Source of the DNA: Polaromonas sp.
GTDB taxonomy: Bacteria > Pseudomonadota > Gammaproteobacteria > Burkholderiales > Burkholderiaceae_C
Direction: 5' to 3'
DNA: 54,662 bases
Assembly (NCBI RefSeq): GCF_030689685.1
Contig: NZ_JAUYEY010000041.1
Span: 1 to 54,662 of the forward strand
The notes under the pieces were generated by a model. The model saw nothing but the letters and a program-made list of their open reading frames with translations. It was not told where the DNA came from and searched no databases. Both the position numbers and the translations under genes were made by a program. This document shows positions 52,748 through 54,662 of this stretch, piece after piece; positions within the stretch are counted from its first letter, which is position 1; each line of letters begins with the position of its first letter.

Positions 52748-53197
52748 ATGATCAAGTCAATCCCCCGTTCTGTTTCGTCCGCCCGGACCCTGCTAATGGC
52801 GGGTGGCGCCGCCGCGCTGTCCGTGGCCGCACTGGGCTTTTCAAGCGGCGCTCATGCCCGTGGCGATGTGAGTTTCTCTGTCGGGGTGGCCCCCCCCGGC
52901 GTGGTGATTGGCGTGAGCAACGCCTACCCGGTCTATACCTCGCCTGTGTATGGTCAGCCTGTGTATGGTTACCATCAGCAGCCAGTTTATAGCTACCAGC
53001 AGCAGCCAGTTTATGTGCAGCCGCAGCCGGTTTATCGTCCGCACCCGATTTATGTGCAGGCACCGGTTTATTTGGCACCGCCCCCGGTGTATTACCGTGA
53101 CGGGCATCATTACCGCGATGAGGGTCACGGTCATCGTGGGCACCGCAGTCAGGGTCGTCGTCATGGGAACGGTCATGGAGACGATCACCATCGTTAA
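52748..53197 (+). CDS. Exported Tyr/Pro/Gln-repeat protein with His-rich tail
   Basis: The 149-residue protein has a signal peptide (ARTLLMAGGAAALSVAALGF), a short domain (GDVSFSVGVAPPGVVIGVSN) and about seven QPVY-type repeats (YGQPVYGYHQQPVYSYQQQ), then a tail of His, Arg and Gly (GHGHRGHRSQGRRHGNGHGD). It resembles small periplasmic YXPVY-repeat proteins of Burkholderiales. Metal binding by the tail is plausible. It has an AGGAG ribosome site and a strong terminator behind it. Confidence 0.75.
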   Translation: MIKSIPRSVSSARTLLMAGGAAALSVAALGFSSGAHARGDVSFSVGVAPPGVVIGVSNAYPVYTSPVYGQPVYGYHQQPVYSYQQQPVYVQPQPVYRPHPIYVQAPVYLAPPPVYYRDGHHYRDEGHGHRGHRSQGRRHGNGHGDDHHR

Positions 53198-53235
53198 AGA
53201 CGGGCGCCAGGCGCTTTCAAACTGCGTCAATTTGT

Positions 53236-53272
53236 AAAAAAGCCCCCAAACTGCATGTGTGGGGGCTTTTTT
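53236..53272. terminator. Bidirectional intrinsic terminator
   Basis: AAAAAAGCCCCCA (53236-53248) and TGGGGGCTTTTTT (53260-53272) form a GC stem with a short loop flanked by A and T runs. It ends the 52748 gene and equally the convergent DUF3455 gene. Confidence 0.9.
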
Positions 53273-53288
53273 AATGGTTGGGTTCAGC

Positions 53289-53885
53289 TCAAGAGGCCAG
53301 GGGCCGCCAGAACACGTAGTCGGCCTCGTAAGGCACGGAGACGCGCATGCCGAGTTCGGCTGAGCTGCAATTGCGCGTTGACGGCAAGCCGCCCAGGGTT
53401 CTGATGCGCTGGATATAACTGATGTTGTGGAGTGCGCCGGGCTGGGTGGCGGGTTCGACCCGGGCGCGCTGCAGCGGCAGGTTGGGGTCGCCGTTGTTCA
53501 CTTCGATGAACTCCTTGACCGCCAGCTCGGAGCCGTCGCGGTGCAACCAGTTGCGGGCGCTGCGCGCCAGCACGATGCTGTTGTTGGCACTGTCTCTGAG
53601 TTCGATGCTGCGGTCCCTGGGCAGCCAGGCGTACTGAAAGGGTGCGCGGTTGATGGCTTGGCATTCATATTGCAGTTGGCCGATGCCGCGGGCTTCAAGC
53701 ACCGCCTGATGGCCTGCGGGCACGCGGATGTCTGAGGGCAAGGTGGGTTGCTGGGTCAGGTACTGAGTCAAATTTATGGGCCGGGAATTGCATCCCGCCA
53801 GCAGGGCGGCGGCAACAACCAGCACCAGCGCGGGCAGGCGTTGCAAGGGGCGACGGAGACGGTGAGAGGTGGGGTATGTTTTCAA
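53289..53885 (-). CDS. DUF3455 lipoprotein
   Basis: The protein is about 198 residues from TTG 53885 with GGGAAA upstream; a TTG at 53936 overlapping the previous gene is the alternative. A lipoprotein signal (LPALVLVVAAALLAGC) precedes the DUF3455 body: GIGQLQYECQAINRAPFQYA, WLHRDGSEL, RIRTLGGLPSTRNC and RVSVPYEADYVFW. The family is often called surface-adhesin-like; its role is unknown. Confidence 0.75.
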   Translation of the reverse strand: MKTYPTSHRLRRPLQRLPALVLVVAAALLAGCNSRPINLTQYLTQQPTLPSDIRVPAGHQAVLEARGIGQLQYECQAINRAPFQYAWLPRDRSIELRDSANNSIVLARSARNWLHRDGSELAVKEFIEVNNGDPNLPLQRARVEPATQPGALHNISYIQRIRTLGGLPSTRNCSSAELGMRVSVPYEADYVFWRPLAS

Positions 53886-53932
53886 GATGCTTTCCCGTGA
53901 TAACAGTTCAGCCTGGTGGCCCTGCCAGGCGA

Positions 53933-54328
53933 TCAACTCACCAAATTACATGCAATGTTGTAGGCGTTATTGGTTGAACGGTTGCAGTTCTTCACGGCTA
54001 GGCTCAGACCGGTAGGCTTGACCACCAGCGTGTAGCTGACGGTTCTGGCTGCGCCTGAATAAATTGACGAGGTGTCGGGTTCTTCGGTCAGTACCCATTG
54101 AACACGACCGTTGGCAAGAACGACAGGCTCATACAACACCGTGTCATGGCCGGTGGCCTGGTGGGTTGTGGGCTCGAAAGTGGGGGTGATGGCGACACGG
54201 CGGTAAATATCGGTCGCCGGCGCGGGCCCGGAAAAAACAGCCATCATGCCGGCCGTGCCGGTGATGACCAGCAGGGTCAAGCCAATGCCTATGGCCAATG
54301 CGCGAATTGTGTTGTGTGTGCTTCTCAT
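53933..54328 (-). CDS. Hypothetical exported or membrane-anchored protein
   Basis: The protein is 131 residues from ATG 54328, with AAGGGG seven bases upstream. A single hydrophobic segment (ALAIGIGLTLLVITGTAGMM) is followed by a beta-rich domain with two cysteines (KNCNRSTNNAYNIACNL) that can form a disulfide at the C terminus, somewhat like minor pilins. No family is recognised. It lies upstream of the DUF3455 lipoprotein and may share its transcript. Confidence 0.6.
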   Translation of the reverse strand: MRSTHNTIRALAIGIGLTLLVITGTAGMMAVFSGPAPATDIYRRVAITPTFEPTTHQATGHDTVLYEPVVLANGRVQWVLTEEPDTSSIYSGAARTVSYTLVVKPTGLSLAVKNCNRSTNNAYNIACNLVS

Positions 54329-54501
54329 TGCAATCACCCCTTGTCAACTTTTGCTCTGCTGGCTGTTGCGCTGCCTATTTGCGCTGCTTTCTTGCTTGTA
54401 GCCAGTACACCGCCGAAGGAGGCCAAAAGGTGTAGGCGGTCACCCCCAAGGCATGCAGGTGCGCTTCCTGGCGCGATCTGCGGCCTTCGGGTTTGTCCTA
54501 G

Positions 54502-54662
54502 GAGCCTGGGCGGCAGAAGGTACGTCGGCTGCAAAGCGGCCGCGACGGTCCATTTTTCACCGGCTTTTTGCCCCATAGCTACGGCTATGAGGCTGCAAAC
54601 CCGGCAAAAACTGTCCTCGCCGGGGCCACTTCTCGCTTCGACGCCTTCTGCCGCCCAGACTC
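54502..54662. repeat. Long imperfect palindrome with a cUACGg hairpin
   Basis: GAGCCTGGGCGGCAGAAGG (54502-54520) pairs with CCTTCTGCCGCCCAGACTC (54644-54662), 18 of 19 positions. Inside are CGTCG/CGACG (54523-54527 and 54639-54643), TTTTTGCC/GGCAAAAA (54565-54572 and 54603-54610), and CATAGC-TACG-GCTATG (54574-54589), whose plus-strand RNA has a UACG tetraloop closed by C-G. The element may run past the window end. A weak overlapping reading frame (54334-54576, minus) is not believed. The rest of 54338-54501 shows no gene. Confidence 0.65.

Noticed and set aside
54334..54576. 80-codon minus-strand frame
   Set aside because: It overlaps the long palindrome and the start of the 54328 gene, has no ribosome site and an odd composition.

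Overview
The window is a roughly 60% GC chromosomal segment that fits a betaproteobacterium of the Comamonadaceae, most like the Rhodoferax/Polaromonas group. The signs are the protein families (phasin, DppABCDF with DUF1028, NhaR-type LysR, RluE, a dehalogenase of type II) and three copies of an intergenic repeat (core GCTATTnATTTGATAGC, then a GGGCTGGAG block) that I associate with this family. No rRNA, tRNA or CRISPR array is visible. Placement to genus is inference.

Layout. 1-140: tail of an insertion sequence. 171-5602: an exported galactose-oxidase-like radical copper oxidase, an orphan molybdopterin oxidoreductase large subunit and a convergent LysR regulator. 5701-10932: an amber-mutated HPF-like gene, a zinc-ribbon protein, a TerB-like protein, two TerC proteins, a UspA protein and the bicarbonate transporter pair SbtA/SbtB. 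11152-14249: a flavodoxin-like reductase, then a decay zone (TerB, carboxymuconolactone decarboxylase and MarR remnants, DUF302, broken IS6 transposase). 14432-20765: a complete dipeptide-type ABC transporter operon led by DUF1028. 21056-28327: a DUF202 pseudogene and a minus-strand sulfur operon (AcfC-like pseudogene, multicopper oxidase, TsdB, TsdA, persulfide dioxygenase, leaderless SoxB-like hydrolase, and an 81-residue protein whose only cysteine is near its C terminus). 29255-34760: DsbG/TlpA/DsbD thiol redox operon, divergent from an OmpR/EnvZ-type two-component system.

35005-39338: a second sulfur locus, with SulP, a DUF442 protein, a split YeeE/YedE thiosulfate channel and a BigR-type sulfide sensor on one strand and a BigR-linked persulfide dioxygenase on the other. 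They are separated by two back-to-back sigma-70 promoters that share one 29-bp palindrome. 39376-40880: an OsmC-like remnant, an intact second copy of the HPF-like/zinc-ribbon pair and a DUF2242 lipoprotein. 41050-48244: RluE, haloacid dehalogenase, a five-PAS histidine kinase, phasin, an M23 peptidase and a secreted methyltransferase-fold protein. 48299-50816: a lower-GC patch with a solo phospholipase-D-fold protein and a DUF2283 small-gene module bounded by a second, diverged copy of the 3' end of glnS. 50820-54662: glnS, a Tyr/Gln-rich exported protein, two envelope proteins and a 161-nt structured palindrome.

How it fits together: the dominant theme is reduced-sulfur handling. The periplasmic TsdBA pair would oxidise thiosulfate, YeeE and SulP would move thiosulfate and sulfate, BigR would sense (per)sulfide, and two metallo-beta-lactamase-fold dioxygenases would oxidise persulfides. 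The best candidate for an undescribed system is the overlapping TsdBA / persulfide dioxygenase / cytoplasmic SoxB-like / single-Cys protein operon. About ten broken genes show a chromosome region under decay. At least five of the frame breaks are 1-2 base deletions, so some could be sequencing errors.
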